Source of the DNA: Medakamo hakoo
Lineage: Eukaryota; Chlorophyta; Trebouxiophyceae; Coccomyxaceae
NCBI GenBank assembly: GCA_026636295.1
Contig: CP089463.1
Location: forward strand, 496,001 to 560,000
Direction: 5' to 3'
Length of the DNA stretch: 64,000 nt
Made by a program: the position numbers and the translations under genes. Every line of letters starts with the position of its first letter. Position 1 is the stretch's first letter. This document shows positions 30,346-41,164 of this stretch, one piece after another. Under the pieces are notes generated by a model. That model searched no databases. It saw only the letters and a list, made by a program, of their open reading frames with translations, and was not told the DNA's origin.

Positions 30346-32625
30346 TCAGGTTGCAGTCGCCCCGCCGCCCATCACCCGGCCCCACCCTTCCACAAACGCG
30401 GCCAGCGGGCCGCCTCCACCCAACGCTTTCGTCGCCCGCCAGTACACGTCCCCGCCTCCCTTGCCACGCGCACTGCGCGCCCAGGCCGCGTACCGCAGCC
30501 ACAGGCCCGGACAGGTGTCGCCGTACGCGGCGACGGCATCCTCGAACAAAGCACGCAGGGCGGGCGGTGGGAGGGGGTCGGCGGTCTCGTCCACCTCCAG
30601 CTGGAGGGCGGCCGCGTAAAACGACGCGCCCGGCGGCGGGCCCGCCGCCCGGATGCGGGCGGCCAAATCCCGCCTCCCAGGCGGGCCAGACACGGACGAC
30701 GTGGCCGTCAAAGCCGCGGCCGCCGCCGCGCCCAGCCCGCCTTCGACGGGGCCTTTCGGGCGGGCGGACGCGGCCAGCGCGCCGACAAACGCATCGGCGA
30801 GCGCGGAGACGGCGTCCACGTCCGCGCCCACGGCCGTGAAGGCCGCCTCCCACACGGGCCCGGAATCGAGTAAAGGCACGGCTTTCGCGGCTTCCAACGC
30901 GACGTCGAGCAGGCGGGACGGGCGGCCACCGCCCGCCGCCGCCGCTTCCAAGACCAGGCGCTGCTTCCAGGCGGACGCCGAGGCCGGCGCGGCCGCGGTC
31001 GCGGCTTGCGCGCCGCGCAGGGCGTCGTCCACGCGGCCGGCTTTCAGGGCGGTGCGCGGCCAGGCCAGGAGCGCCGCTTCAGACGCGGCACCCGCCGCCG
31101 CGGCCCGCGCGTACACCGAGAGCAGGGCGTCCGTCAGCGCGGCGGCTGCGGACCCGCTGCTGGTCTTGGCCCGCTCGGCCAGGAAGGCGCCGTACGCGTC
31201 CCACAGGGCCGGGCACGACGGGCGGGCGGACACGCCGGCCTCGAACACGGACGCGGCTGCGGCTTCGGGCGGTGGCAGGGTGGTGGGCGTGCCGCCAGCC
31301 GCGCCGCGCCGCCGGGCCGCGGCGGGCTTCTTCCCGCCACCGCCGGCCGGGGCGTACGGTCCGACGTGCCGCCGCGCGGCCGCGTCCCACGCGGCCGCCT
31401 CGCCCGGGAAATCGGCCGTCAACCTTTCGTACAGCACGTCCGCCGCTTCGGCCGCGCCGGGCAGGACCGCCTCCAGTACGTCCGGCGCGTACAGGGCGTC
31501 CAGCAGGGCCAGGCGCAGGGCCAGCGAGGACGGGCGGGCCGCGACGGCGGACTGGGCGACCAGGGCTGCGACGCCGCCGTCCAGGACGCGGCGGGTGGCG
31601 GCTTCGGACGGGTCGTCGTCCAGCGCACCGCCGCCGCCGCCTCCGGGCGTGGCCGGGCCGGCGTCGCCGCCGCCGTCATCACCGCCGCCGCCTCCCTCCA
31701 CGTCCACCGTGCCGATGTCCTCGTCGCCCGACGTGTCGGCGTCGTCCGAGTCGGGTTGAGGGGCAGGCGCGGCGGCGGCGGCAGCCCGCGCCCGTTTGGC
31801 CGCGGGCGGGCCGGCCGGCCCACCCCCGCCTTCACCCAGCAGGACCGCCCGCCGCGCCCGCAGCGTGGCCGCGTACGCCAACTCCAGCCGCAAGTAATCC
31901 GCCCACAGGGCGTCGGATTCAGGGTTGGCGCGCAAGCCGCGCTGCAGCAGGGCGCGCGCGGCGGCCGGGTTGCCGCCCCCGCCGCGCACCCGCTGCCGCG
32001 CGCCCGTCCCCCCAAACTCCCACTCGGCGGCGGCCGCCCACAGAGCCGGTTCCTTTGGGTGGAGGGCCAGGGCGGCGGCGGCGACGCGCGACCCGCGCCG
32101 GGACGCGCCCGTCGCCGCGCAGTGCGACAGCCAGGCCCGCCACAGGCGCAGGTCGCCGCGCCACTTGCGCGTCGCGCGGGCGTAGATGAAGTGGATGCGC
32201 CGGGCGCCCGCGCGGTCCGCCAGGCCGGGTGGGCCGGCGGCCAGGGCGTGGCCGGCCTCGGCGGCCGCCGCCCGCCGCGCCTTGCGCAGCTCGTCCAGGT
32301 CGGTCTCGTACGAGATGTACGCCAGGTAGTCGGCCAGCAACGGCGCTTTGCGCTTCAGCTTGTACTCAAAGGCCTGGCGTTTGGCCGCGATGGACCGGGC
32401 TTCGGGGCGGGTGAAGTAGCCGCGGGCGACCATGTCCTCCAGTTCGGGGACCATGGCCTCCATGAGGTAGCTGGTGATGGGTGGGTGGGTGGGTGGGCGG
32501 ACGGGAGGGAGGGAGAGCGCGTGAGCGGTGGATGGAGAGGGAGATTGGTCGGGGTTGGTAGCGGTCGGCCGCCGCGTGCGCTCGCGTCCGCCAACAAAAA
32601 CAACGCACCGCACAGTGTCCGCCAT
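30346..32625 (-). CDS. UTP6: U3 snoRNP protein UTP6 (SSU processome)
   Basis: HAT-repeat subunit of the UTP-B complex that acts in 18S rRNA maturation in the nucleolus. A 17-nt first exon (32609-32625, MADTV plus two bases) joins a 2.1-kb exon (30346-32470), giving 713 residues. The splice yields MADTVRYLMEAMVPELEDMV, matching the family N-terminus. Then EARSIAAKRQAFEYKLKRKA, HFIYARATRKWRGDLRLWRA and LHPKEPALWAAAAEWEF are HAT-repeat blocks of Utp6. The C-terminus (VYWRATKALGGGGPLAAFVE) also fits human QIYWRAMKMLQGESAEAFV. Residues 235-310 are an acidic/Gly insertion. The 17-nt exon is supported by frame, the GTGCGT donor and the fit to the family. Confidence 0.9.
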   Translation of the reverse strand: MADTVRCVVFVGGRERTRRPTATNPDQSPSPSTAHALSLPPVRPPTHPPITSYLMEAMVPELEDMVARGYFTRPEARSIAAKRQAFEYKLKRKAPLLADYLAYISYETDLDELRKARRAAAAEAGHALAAGPPGLADRAGARRIHFIYARATRKWRGDLRLWRAWLSHCAATGASRRGSRVAAAALALHPKEPALWAAAAEWEFGGTGARQRVRGGGGNPAAARALLQRGLRANPESDALWADYLRLELAYAATLRARRAVLLGEGGGGPAGPPAAKRARAAAAAAPAPQPDSDDADTSGDEDIGTVDVEGGGGGDDGGGDAGPATPGGGGGGALDDDPSEAATRRVLDGGVAALVAQSAVAARPSSLALRLALLDALYAPDVLEAVLPGAAEAADVLYERLTADFPGEAAAWDAAARRHVGPYAPAGGGGKKPAAARRRGAAGGTPTTLPPPEAAAASVFEAGVSARPSCPALWDAYGAFLAERAKTSSGSAAAALTDALLSVYARAAAAGAASEAALLAWPRTALKAGRVDDALRGAQAATAAAPASASAWKQRLVLEAAAAGGGRPSRLLDVALEAAKAVPLLDSGPVWEAAFTAVGADVDAVSALADAFVGALAASARPKGPVEGGLGAAAAAALTATSSVSGPPGRRDLAARIRAAGPPPGASFYAAALQLEVDETADPLPPPALRALFEDAVAAYGDTCPGLWLRYAAWARSARGKGGGDVYWRATKALGGGGPLAAFVEGWGRVMGGGATAT

Positions 32626-33157
32626 GGTGGTCGGTGTTCAGGCGGGTCAGGAGCTGTCGACCGTGTGTGAAGCTTCAGCAGCAGGGGCAGCTGCTCGCCG
32701 GCGGCGCTCAAACGTGAATGCGGCCAGCCGTCGGCGGCAGCACGCAAAAAAAGACGCAGCGCGGCCGAAATGCCCGCGCCCCTCACACACTAGGCACGCG
32801 CAGCGTGAGCTGGGAGTGTGTGGCTTTCCGAGGACGTGTTTGTCTGTCTCTGAAAGGGTTCGCGTCCTTGGCGGCGGCGCGAAGAGAGAGACAACGCCGG
32901 TGTGTGCCGCAGCGCAGCGAGTGTTTTGTTTCTCTCCATCCCTCCCTCATTTCTGCTTCCTCCCCTGCGGCGCGCCTCGCCAACAAAAAGAAGAGAGCAG
33001 GGGGCCGCCTTCCCCTCTCGCGCGCCGGCCCTTCGTCACACAAACACACACACCACACGCCCGCCCGCTCTCTCCCGTGACCCCGCCTCCGAGAGCAGAG
33101 CAGGCGGCCAGCCTTTGTGTTTCTCTCGCTGCAGCGGCCACGCACCACCCAAACAAC
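32626..33157. promoter_or_regulatory. Divergent UTP6/COPG intergenic region
   Basis: 532 bp between divergent start codons, the longest such region here. It is less GC-rich than coding sequence, with pyrimidine tracts near the COPG start. No TATA box or RNA gene is recognised. Confidence 0.5.
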
Positions 33158-36100
33158 ATGGCCGCCAACGCCCAGGACTCGCAAGCCCCTCTGCGCGGCA
33201 ACGAGTTCAAGAAGGATGAGGACCGGGACGACGATGGTGCGTCGTGATGCGAGAGGGATGGCGTGGGCGGGACGGCCCTGGCGCGACGGACAAAGGCCGC
33301 GGGCATCGGTCCGCTTTTTTTCAACCGATGCGCGCCCGGGGGGCGACAAGGCGCGCGCCGTCGCGCACTCTCCGATCCCTCTGCCCTTTCCTGCCGCCCG
33401 CGCACCGGCATGGCACGCTCGTGTGTCCACGTCCCGCCGTGGCAGGAGTGGAGGACGCCCTCCATTCTCCGTTCCAACCACCCACGGGCGAACGATCGAC
33501 CAGTCACTGTTCGCGCCTGCTCGGCGCCCTCACGCCCTCTTCCCGCACCCACCCCCACCCCTCCCCCTCACAACAGTTGAGTACTCGCCCTTCTACGGCA
33601 TCGAAAAGGGGCTGGTCTTGCAGGAAGCCCGCGTCTTCCACGAGCAGCACATTGACGCGCGCCGGTGCCAGCAGGTAAGACGAGCATGGACGGAGAGAGA
33701 AGGGGACGGGGAGAGGGCGCGGGGCCATTCCTCCGCCGCCGCACGGCACGGGCGGTGCGGCCCTGTGTGCGTGGGGCCGGAGAGGGCGGGTGCCTCGCCC
33801 GCCCAAGAAAACGGACCCGAGCACCAAAAAAAAACGACCCAAGCGCGCCATCCCTCACTCCGGTCCTCTCCACCCCGCTCCCACCACCACCACCCACTCA
33901 CCTCCCCTCTCAGGTCATCACCAAGCTCCTCTACCTGCTCGCCCAGGGCGAGACCTTCACCCCCAAGGAAACGTCCGACGTCTTCTTCGCGGTGACCAAG
34001 CTCTTCCAGGCGGGCGACCCCTGCCTGCGCCGCATGGTCTACCTCATCACCAAGGACGTGTGCCCGGGCCCGGACGAGGTCATCATCATCACCTCCTCCC
34101 TCATGAAGGACATGAATTCCGCCGTCGACCTGTACCGGGCCAACGCGATCCGGGTGCTGTGCGCCATCACCGACCCCGCCCTGCTGGGCCAGATCGAGCG
34201 GTACCTGAAGCAGGCGGTCGTGGACAAGTCGCCGGCGGTGGCGAGCGCGGTGCTGGTCGCGGGGTGCCACCTGCTCGCGGCGTCGCCCGACACGTCCGTC
34301 GTCCGCCGCTGGGCGTCGGAAGTGGGCGAAGCCGCGGCCGGGCGCCACCCCATGGTCCAGTTCCACGCCGTCGGCCTGGCGCACGCCCTGCGCCGCGGCG
34401 ACCGGCTGGCCGTCTCCAAGCTGGTCGCCCAGCTGGTCCGGGCGGGCGTGCGCTCGCCGCTCGCCCAGTGCTTGCTCGTCCGCTTTGTCGCGCAGGTCAT
34501 TGCCGAGGCGGGCCCGCCCGTCGGCGGCGGCGGCGGCGGCAGCGAGCCGCGCCCCTTTTACGATTTCTTGGAGTCGTGCCTGCGCCACAAGGCGGAGATG
34601 GTGACGCTGGAGGCGGCGCGGGCGGTGGCGGCCATGCCGGGCGTGACCCCGCGCGAGCTGTCGCCCGCCGTGTCTGTCCTGCAACTCTTCTTGGGGTCGT
34701 CCAAGCCGGTGCTGCGCTTCGCCGCCGCGCGCACGCTGGCCGCCATCGCGCGCACCCACCCCGCCGCCGTCGCCGCGTCGTGCAACCCGGACCTGGAAGC
34801 GCTCATCACCGACCCCAACCGGTCGGTCGCCACGCTCGCCATCACGACGCTGCTGAAGACGGGGTCGGAGTCGTCGGTCGACCGCCTGCTCTCGACCGTC
34901 GGCGGGTTCATGGGCGACCTGGGCGACGACTTCAAGGGCGTCGTCGTCGACGCCGTCCGCGCCCTGGGCCTCAAGTTCCCGGCCAAGCACCGCCCGCTCA
35001 TGGCCTTCCTGGCGGGCGCCCTGCGCGAGGACGGCGGGTACGAGTACAAGCGAACGATCGTGGACGCGCTGCTTGCGCTGGTCGCTGCCATCCCGGACGC
35101 CAAGGAGCCGGGCCTGGCCCACCTGTGCGAGTTCATCGAGGACTGCGAGTTCACGCACCTGTCCACGCAAATCCTGCACGTCCTGGGGCGGGAGGGCCCC
35201 GGCTCGGCCGCGCCCGCCCGGTACATCCGCACCATCTACAACCGCGTCATCCTGGAAAATGCGGCGGTGCGCGCGGCCGCGGTGTCGGCCCTGGCCAAGT
35301 TTGGCGTCGCCCTGCCGTCCCTGCGCCCGCGCGTGGCCGTCCTGCTGCGCCGCGCCCTGCCGGACGTGGACGACGAGGTCCGCGACCGGGCGGCGTGCGC
35401 GCTGGCCGAGCTGGAGGCGGCCGACGCAGCTGACGGCGGCGCGAGCGCCGACGGCGGGCCGCCCACGCCTGAGCCGCGCGCGGTCGTCCCCGCCGCGCTG
35501 GAAGCCGCGCTGGCGGCCTACCTGGCCGGCCCCACCGACGAGCCGTTTGACTTGGCGGCCGTGCCGACGGCCGCGCCGCCGCCGCTGGCCCGTGCGCGGG
35601 CGGTGTCGCCCACGGCGCGGGCGGGCGTGGTCGCCGCGGCCGGCGGCGGCGCGGGGCTGGCCGCGGCCGCGACCGCCTTTGCGCCGCCGCCTCCGCCGCC
35701 CGCGGCCGAAGCGCTGGCGTCCGTCCCGCAACTCGCGTCGCTGGGCCCGCCCGCCCACTCCTCGCCCCCGCTCCGCCTGACGGAGGAGGAGACGGAGTAC
35801 GCCGTGTCCGTCACCAAGCACGTCTTTGCGCCGGCGTCGCCCGGCGGGCCCATCCCCGTCCTGCTGGCCTTTGAAGTCGCCAACACGGTGTCGGAACAAG
35901 TCCTGGAAAACGTGTCGGTGTCCGTCGACGCCGCCGAAGCGGGCGGCCTGTTCGAGGAAGCCCTGTCCCTGCCCGCCCCGGGCGCCCTGCCCGCGGGCGC
36001 GCCCGCGACGGCTTACGTCCTGCTGCGCCCGGCGGCGGGGCTGGAGCCGGACCCGGCCATGCCCCTGCCGTCGGCCGCCCTGCCCGCCACGCTGCGCTTC

Positions 36101-36556
36101 ATCGTCAAGGAGATCGACCCGTCGACGGGCGAGGCGGAGGAGGGCGGGTACGAGGACGAGTACGCCCTGGAGGCCGTGCCCGTCGGCGCGGCCGACTACT
36201 ACGCGCCCGGCCTGCCCGGCGGCGGGTCCGACTGGGACGCCGCGTGGGAGGCCGCGGGCGACGGCTCGGAAGTCGTGGACGAGTACGCGCTGGGCGAGCG
36301 GCCGTCCCTGGCCGACGCCGTGGAAGCCGTGCTGGGCGTCCTGGGCCTGGCCGCGGCGGGCGGCACGGACGCCGTCCCGCCCAACGCGCGGTCGCACACC
36401 GTGTGCGTGTCCGGCCACCTGCCCGGCGGCGTGCCCGCGCTCGGCCGCCTTCAGTTTGGTGTGGACGCGGCCCGGGCGGTGGTGGTGCGCCTTACGTCGC
36501 GCGGCGGCACCGCCGACGCGTCCGCAGGATTGCACCAAATCTTGGCGGAAGGCTGA
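33158..36556 (+). CDS. COPG: Coatomer subunit gamma (COPI coat)
   Basis: Large adaptor-like subunit of COPI coats on Golgi membranes; binds Arf1 and dilysine cargo. Three exons (33158-33236, 33577-33674, 33914-36556) give 939 residues. The joined N-terminus reads NEFKKDEDRDDDGVEYSPFY, then GIEKGLVLQEARVFHEQHID. The trunk has TSDVFFAVTKLFQAGDPCLR, RMVYLITKDVCPGPDEVIII and LYRANAIRVLCAITDP. The C-terminal appendage follows an Ala/Pro hinge (about residues 610-690) and includes LTEEETEYAVSVTKHVF. Both introns carry A or T runs (33315-33321 T7, 33826-33834 A9). Complete and of normal length. Confidence 0.95.
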
Positions 36557-37398
36557 GCTTGCTTGGCGGCGGGTGGGCAGGCACGGGCGTGGGGCGCGTA
36601 GCGTTTTTTTTTTACGAGGGGGGTGGAGGGAGGGGGGAGCGCGCGCGCGCGGGGGTGGACGAGGGGCGGAGGAGGAGAGAGGAGACGAGCAAGTGTGTGA
36701 AAGAATGGGTGACCAGAGGTTTTGACGAGGTGATGGTGGAGGTGATGGGCGTGGGCGGGGTGTGAGGTGGCCGGGCGCGGCGCGGCGCGGCGGGCCGAGT
36801 CGACGGACAGAAAGGCGGGAAGGGGGTTGAGTCAGGGCCCCGCCTTTTACTCTTCGCCCCGCCCGGCACTCGCCACACTCCTTTTTCTCGGTGTTACGCC
36901 CGCGGAAAAAGAAAAAGAAAAAGGCCGCGGGGCGGTCTGCCTGCACCGCCACCCGTTTGTCGCGGGCGCTGCATGGTACGGTGACCCCGATTCCGGTGTG
37001 GCGCGCCGCAGGCTCGTCGAAGCCAGCCCCGGCGGCGCGGCGCTTCAGCGCATTGGGCTGACAGCACTCGCCGCCGCGCGGCGCCCGCGCTGAAGGGGCG
37101 CGGCCGCCGTTGCGACCGGCGCGCCGCGCCCGCCCATCGGCCCACCAGATCGGCGACCGGGACGCATGCCTTGTTTACCGGGCGAGCGGTGACGCTCATC
37201 GTCCGCTGGGGAGGCCGGCGGACGCCGCGCGTTGGGGGCTGGCTCAGCAGTGCCTTCCCGCCCGCGCAACTCCCTCTCTCCCTTCTCCCCACCCTCACCC
37301 AATACGCCCTCCACACACGCCAACAGCACGCCCCGCACGCGCCGGCCAGCCCGCGAGGACCAAACCCTCCTGTCGCTGGTTTGGAATCCAGCAAGACG
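36557..37398. other. 842-bp intergenic region with A-rich hairpin
   Basis: Between COPG and the AT-hook gene on the same strand. It holds a T10 run 48 nt after the COPG stop (36604-36613), a G/GA-rich stretch, then CCCGCGG, (GAAAAA)3 and CCGCGGG at 36899-36931, which can fold into a 7-bp stem with an A-rich loop. The frame of the next gene is open from 37171, but 37171-37398 reads like UTR and may hold a leader intron. No gene supported. Confidence 0.5.
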
Positions 37399-38842
37399 AT
37401 GGCCGACGCGGCGGCGACGGCGGCGCACGACGGCGGCGGCCTCCCCGCCGACTGCCCGCCGCGCCCGCCGTCGCGCTCGCCCACGTTGTTCGGGCAACCC
37501 GCGCCCGCGCCCCACTCGCCGATCGCCCCGCTGATGGAGGCGGCCAGCCCGCCTCCGGTGGGTGCGGACGCGGTGGCGCCGGTGCCGCCTGGGCCCGCCC
37601 CCGTGTCGCCGCCCACCCGGGAGCCGAGCGCGCCGCCGGCCGGGGTGGTTGAAGCCGTGCACCCGGCCGTAACCGCGCTCGTGGCGGGCGTGTTTTCGGC
37701 CGTCGCCCGAGCGGGCGCACCGGAGCCGAAGCCGTCACCGCCGCCGCCGTCCGCTGCTGCGCCTCCCGCGCCAGAGCCGACGATCGACGCGGCCGTGTCC
37801 GCCCTGGTGGCGGGCGCCATGGCCCGCGTCGCCGCCCGCGCGGACGTCGCGGCGGCGGTCGACGAAGCCGCCGCCGCTCCCGCTGCGCCGCCGCCCGCGG
37901 CCGGCGCTGCTCCGGCGCCGACGGAGGTGGAGGCGGATGGACCCGCACCGGCGCCGATGGAGGTGGAGGCGGCCGGACCCGCACCGGCGCCGATGGAGGT
38001 GGAGGCGGCTGGACCCGCACCTGCACCCGCGACGGCGCCGGCTGCGGCCGACGCCGCACCGCCCGCCCCTCCACGGCCGCCCGCCGCCGCCGCCCGCCCG
38101 GCCCGGTTTGGCGGCCTGCCGTCCTTGGCCCTCCCCGCCCGGGGCCGGGGCCGCCCGCCCGGCACCAAGGGCCGGACGGGCCCACTGCCCGGCGCCCAGG
38201 CCCTGCCGGTCGCGCCACCGCCGCCGACGCCACCGGCTCCACCTGCGGCGGAGGCGGCGGCGGCAACGGCGGCGGCGGCGCCTGCGGCGGAACCGCCGCC
38301 CTCCTCCACCGCCTGCCCGCCCCAGCCGGCCCCCGTCCGCGCCCTGTCGCCGCGGCACGGTTCGATCGTCCTGCCCTTCCCCCTGGAACCTGGTGTGGTC
38401 GATTCGCTGACTCCTGCCTTGGTCCGCCTGCTGGGCGCCCTGGCCCCCGCACTGGCCAATCGCGACGAGGGCGCTGTCACCGCCGCGCTGAGCGGGCTGG
38501 AAGCCGCGCTCATGGAGAGCCCGGTGTCGTACGGCATGTTCGTCGCGCACCTGCTGCCCCTGGTGAGTTGGTTCGAGGGAGCGGGGAGGGGCCTCGCACG
38601 GCGGCACACAAGGAAGAAAACAAACGCTCACGGAAAAGGAAAAACCCAACGGAAAACAAAAAATCAGCTCCTCGGCCAGGCGGCGGCGCTCGCTGCCTTC
38701 CCGCACCACCAAGTCGCGGTCCTGGCGACGGTGCGCCGGGCGGCCGACGCCATCCGGGCGTCGTGGACGGCCCGGTGCGCGGCGCGGGGCGGCCATCCGG
38801 GCGTGCTGCCTCGCGCGGACGCCCAGGCCAAGGCGCCGCCGC

Positions 38843-38874
<32 letters not shown>

Positions 38875-40920
38875 GCGCTGCCACTGCCGACGCCCGCCGT
38901 CGCGGCCGCGCTCGCGCTGCAACAGCAGCAGGCGGCCACCCCGTCTGGCGCCGCCCCGGTGTGGCCGCCCGTGGGTGGCGCGGCCTCGAGGCCGCCGCCC
39001 GGCCCGCCGCCGCCGCCGCCGGCCAGTGCCGCGCCCGTGCCCGCGCCCGCCCCGCCGCCGCCGGCCCTGCAAGCCGTCATGGCCCAGCTCATGACGTCCA
39101 GCGCGGCGGGCCAGCAGCCCGACCCGGCCCTGCTGCGCGCCCTGGTCCAGTCGGTGCGGCAGGCGCCGCCGGCCCCGCCCCCCAGCCGGGCTGGCGGCGG
39201 GCTGTGGAGCGGGCCGCTGCCCGCGCCGCCGCCGGCCGAGCCGCCTGCGCCGGCGCGGCCGCCGCCTCCCCAGGCGCCTGCACGCCCGGGCCTGCCCGCC
39301 GACCTGTCGGGCGTGGACTTTAACCGGCTGTGCGTCCTGGTGGAGCAGCTGTCGCCGGCCGGTCGGGCGCGCGTCGCGCGCGTGTGCCAGGCCGCCTTGT
39401 CGGGGCCGCCGCCGCAGGCCGCCCCACCGCCACCGCCACAACCCGCTGCTGCGCTGGTCCAGGCGCTCGCGCCCATTGCTGAAGTCCTGAAGCAGGCGGC
39501 GGAAAAGCGGGCGGCCGCCGCGGCGGCGGCGGGCGGGGCGCCTGTCGTCGCGCCCTGGCTGCCGCCGCACCCGTCGCACCCGCCCGCCGTCGCCGGCTTT
39601 GCGCCCGTCAACCCGGAGCCGGGCCTGCGCGCAGGGTTGCCCTCGCAGACTCACCTGGGTGATGACACAACAGACCTGGAAGACCAGGAACCGGACGCGG
39701 CCGCCGCGGCCGCCGCCTGGCGCGCGGCCGCCGAGCGCGCGGCCGCCCAGCGCGCGGCTGCCGCCCAGCTCACGGCCGCCCAGCGCGCGGCCGCCGCCGA
39801 GCGCACGGCCGCCGAGCGCGCGGCCGCCCAAGCCGCGCGCGAGAAATACCAGCCGGCGGACATGGGCCCCGTCCTGGACCGGGAAGCGACGGTGGCGGGC
39901 CGGGCGGCCCGCGCCGCGTCGCGCGCCGCGCGCGAAGCCTCGACCAAAAAGGGAGGCAGCGGCGGCGGCGGCAGCGGCGGCGGCGGCGGGGCGGCGCTCC
40001 CCACGCTCGAGTGGGCGCGCAAGCGCCCGCGCAAACCTTCGAAACCTTCAGCCGCGCGGCCGCCGACGGCCGGAGGTGAGTACGGGCCGCACGCATTCGC
40101 GCCTGCGCCCGTGCCGTTACCCTTCGCGTTGCGGCCGTCGCCCGCCGACGCCCTGGGCGGCGGCGAGGCGGCGTCGGCCGTCGGCCTGGCGGGCGGCGCG
40201 CCGCCGCCGCAGCCGCCGCAGCCGCCGTCGACTGGTCGGGCCGCGTCCCCACCGCCCGCGACTGGCACACAGGACGACGAGCACGAGGGCCACTACGGCC
40301 GCGCCCGCGCCCGGTCGGAAGGCCTGATCGAGGAAGGGATGCGGATGGCGGCCGCGTGCGCGGCGGTGGCTGCTGCGGGCGGCGACGGTGGCGGCAGTGG
40401 CGGCACTGGCGGCAGCGCGTCGCCCAACCGCCCGCCTCCCGTCCCGTCGGCGTCCCCGTCGCGCGGCGGTGGTGGGATCAAGCGCCGCGGTAGCACGCCC
40501 GTCTCGGGTGGGGCGGCCGCTCCGCCGCCGGCCAAAGCGCGGCGGCGGTCGGCGACGCCGTCGGCCGCCGCGACGCACACGGCCGCTGGTCGCGCCGCGG
40601 TCGCGCCTCCACAGCACCAACCCTTGCAACGCCGTGTGTCGGAACGGTCGACCAAGTGGGTGCCGCCGCCCGCGGCGCCCGCTGGTCCGCAACCAGCGGC
40701 CAACCCGCCGCCGCCGCCGCGCCCGCACGACAACGGCCACCGCCACCACCCGACGCGCGCGCCCCCGCGCCCGGCCGCGCCCGGCCGTGACGGGCGCGGC
40801 CGGGCCCAGCGCACCGAGCGCACGGCTGTGCTCTTTGCGACCGCGCCAGCCGCTGTCCAGCCGTCGGCGCGGTGGTTGTTTGCGGCGGGGGCGGCCCCGC
40901 CGGAGGTTTGGGACCAGTAA
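37399..40920 (+). CDS. Large Pro/Ala-rich disordered protein with AT-hook, function unknown
   Basis: Start ATG 37399 (AAGACGATGGCC). Read straight through it is 1,173 residues; removing a probable 105-nt intron (38563-38667, GTGAGT...AATCAG) gives 1,138. Low complexity dominates: three 12-residue repeats (APAPMEVEAAGP type) at 37915-38022, Pro-Ala linkers, poly-Thr and Gly-Ser runs. RGRGRPPGTKGR near residue 250 is a good AT-hook core (GRP with basic flanks), so DNA binding is likely. A helical block around residues 330-420, LVRLLGALAPALANRDEGAV to VRRAADAIRASWTARC, vaguely recalls a TFIIS N-terminal (LW) domain. A second block is LSGVDFNRLCVLVEQLSPAG. A coiled segment rich in ERAAAQRAAA repeats sits near residues 760-810, followed by basic patches (RKRPRKPSKP). 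Probably a nuclear, chromatin- or transcription-linked scaffold. Confidence 0.65.
37915..38022 (+). repeat. Three 36-bp tandem coding repeats
   Basis: Units at 37915, 37951 and 37987, each beginning GCGCCGA and encoding a 12-residue Ala-Pro/Met-Glu-Val-Glu block. Differences are confined to a few bases, so the expansion is fairly recent. Confidence 0.9.
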
Positions 40921-41017
40921 GAGAGGGGGGGGTCTTTGTTTCTTTCTTTTTGCACTGCCAAAGGAAAGGGAATGCTTTGCCTTTTTCTTTCTGTAGCTTT
41001 TCTGTTTTTTGCTTTCT

Positions 41018-41018
<1 letters not shown>

Positions 41019-41044
<26 letters not shown>
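41019..41044 (+). repeat. (GT)13 dinucleotide repeat
   Basis: Uninterrupted GT repeat 98 nt after the stop of the AT-hook gene, inside a T-rich stretch, and 120 nt before the next start codon. Confidence 0.95.
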
Positions 41045-41048
<4 letters not shown>

Positions 41049-41164
41049 CGAAAAGTGGGGGGAGGGAGGAGAGGTGAGGGGGGAGAGGCACGGCGCGCGC
41101 CTCACACCCCTCTCACCAAAAAAAAAAAGGGGGAGGCGGCGACACGGACACGCACACCCCACCC

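Noticed and set aside
33593-36952. 1,119-codon minus-strand ORF opposite COPG
   Set aside because: Antisense of gamma-COP, which is conserved throughout; the ORF has Gln/Arg/Gly-rich nonsense composition.
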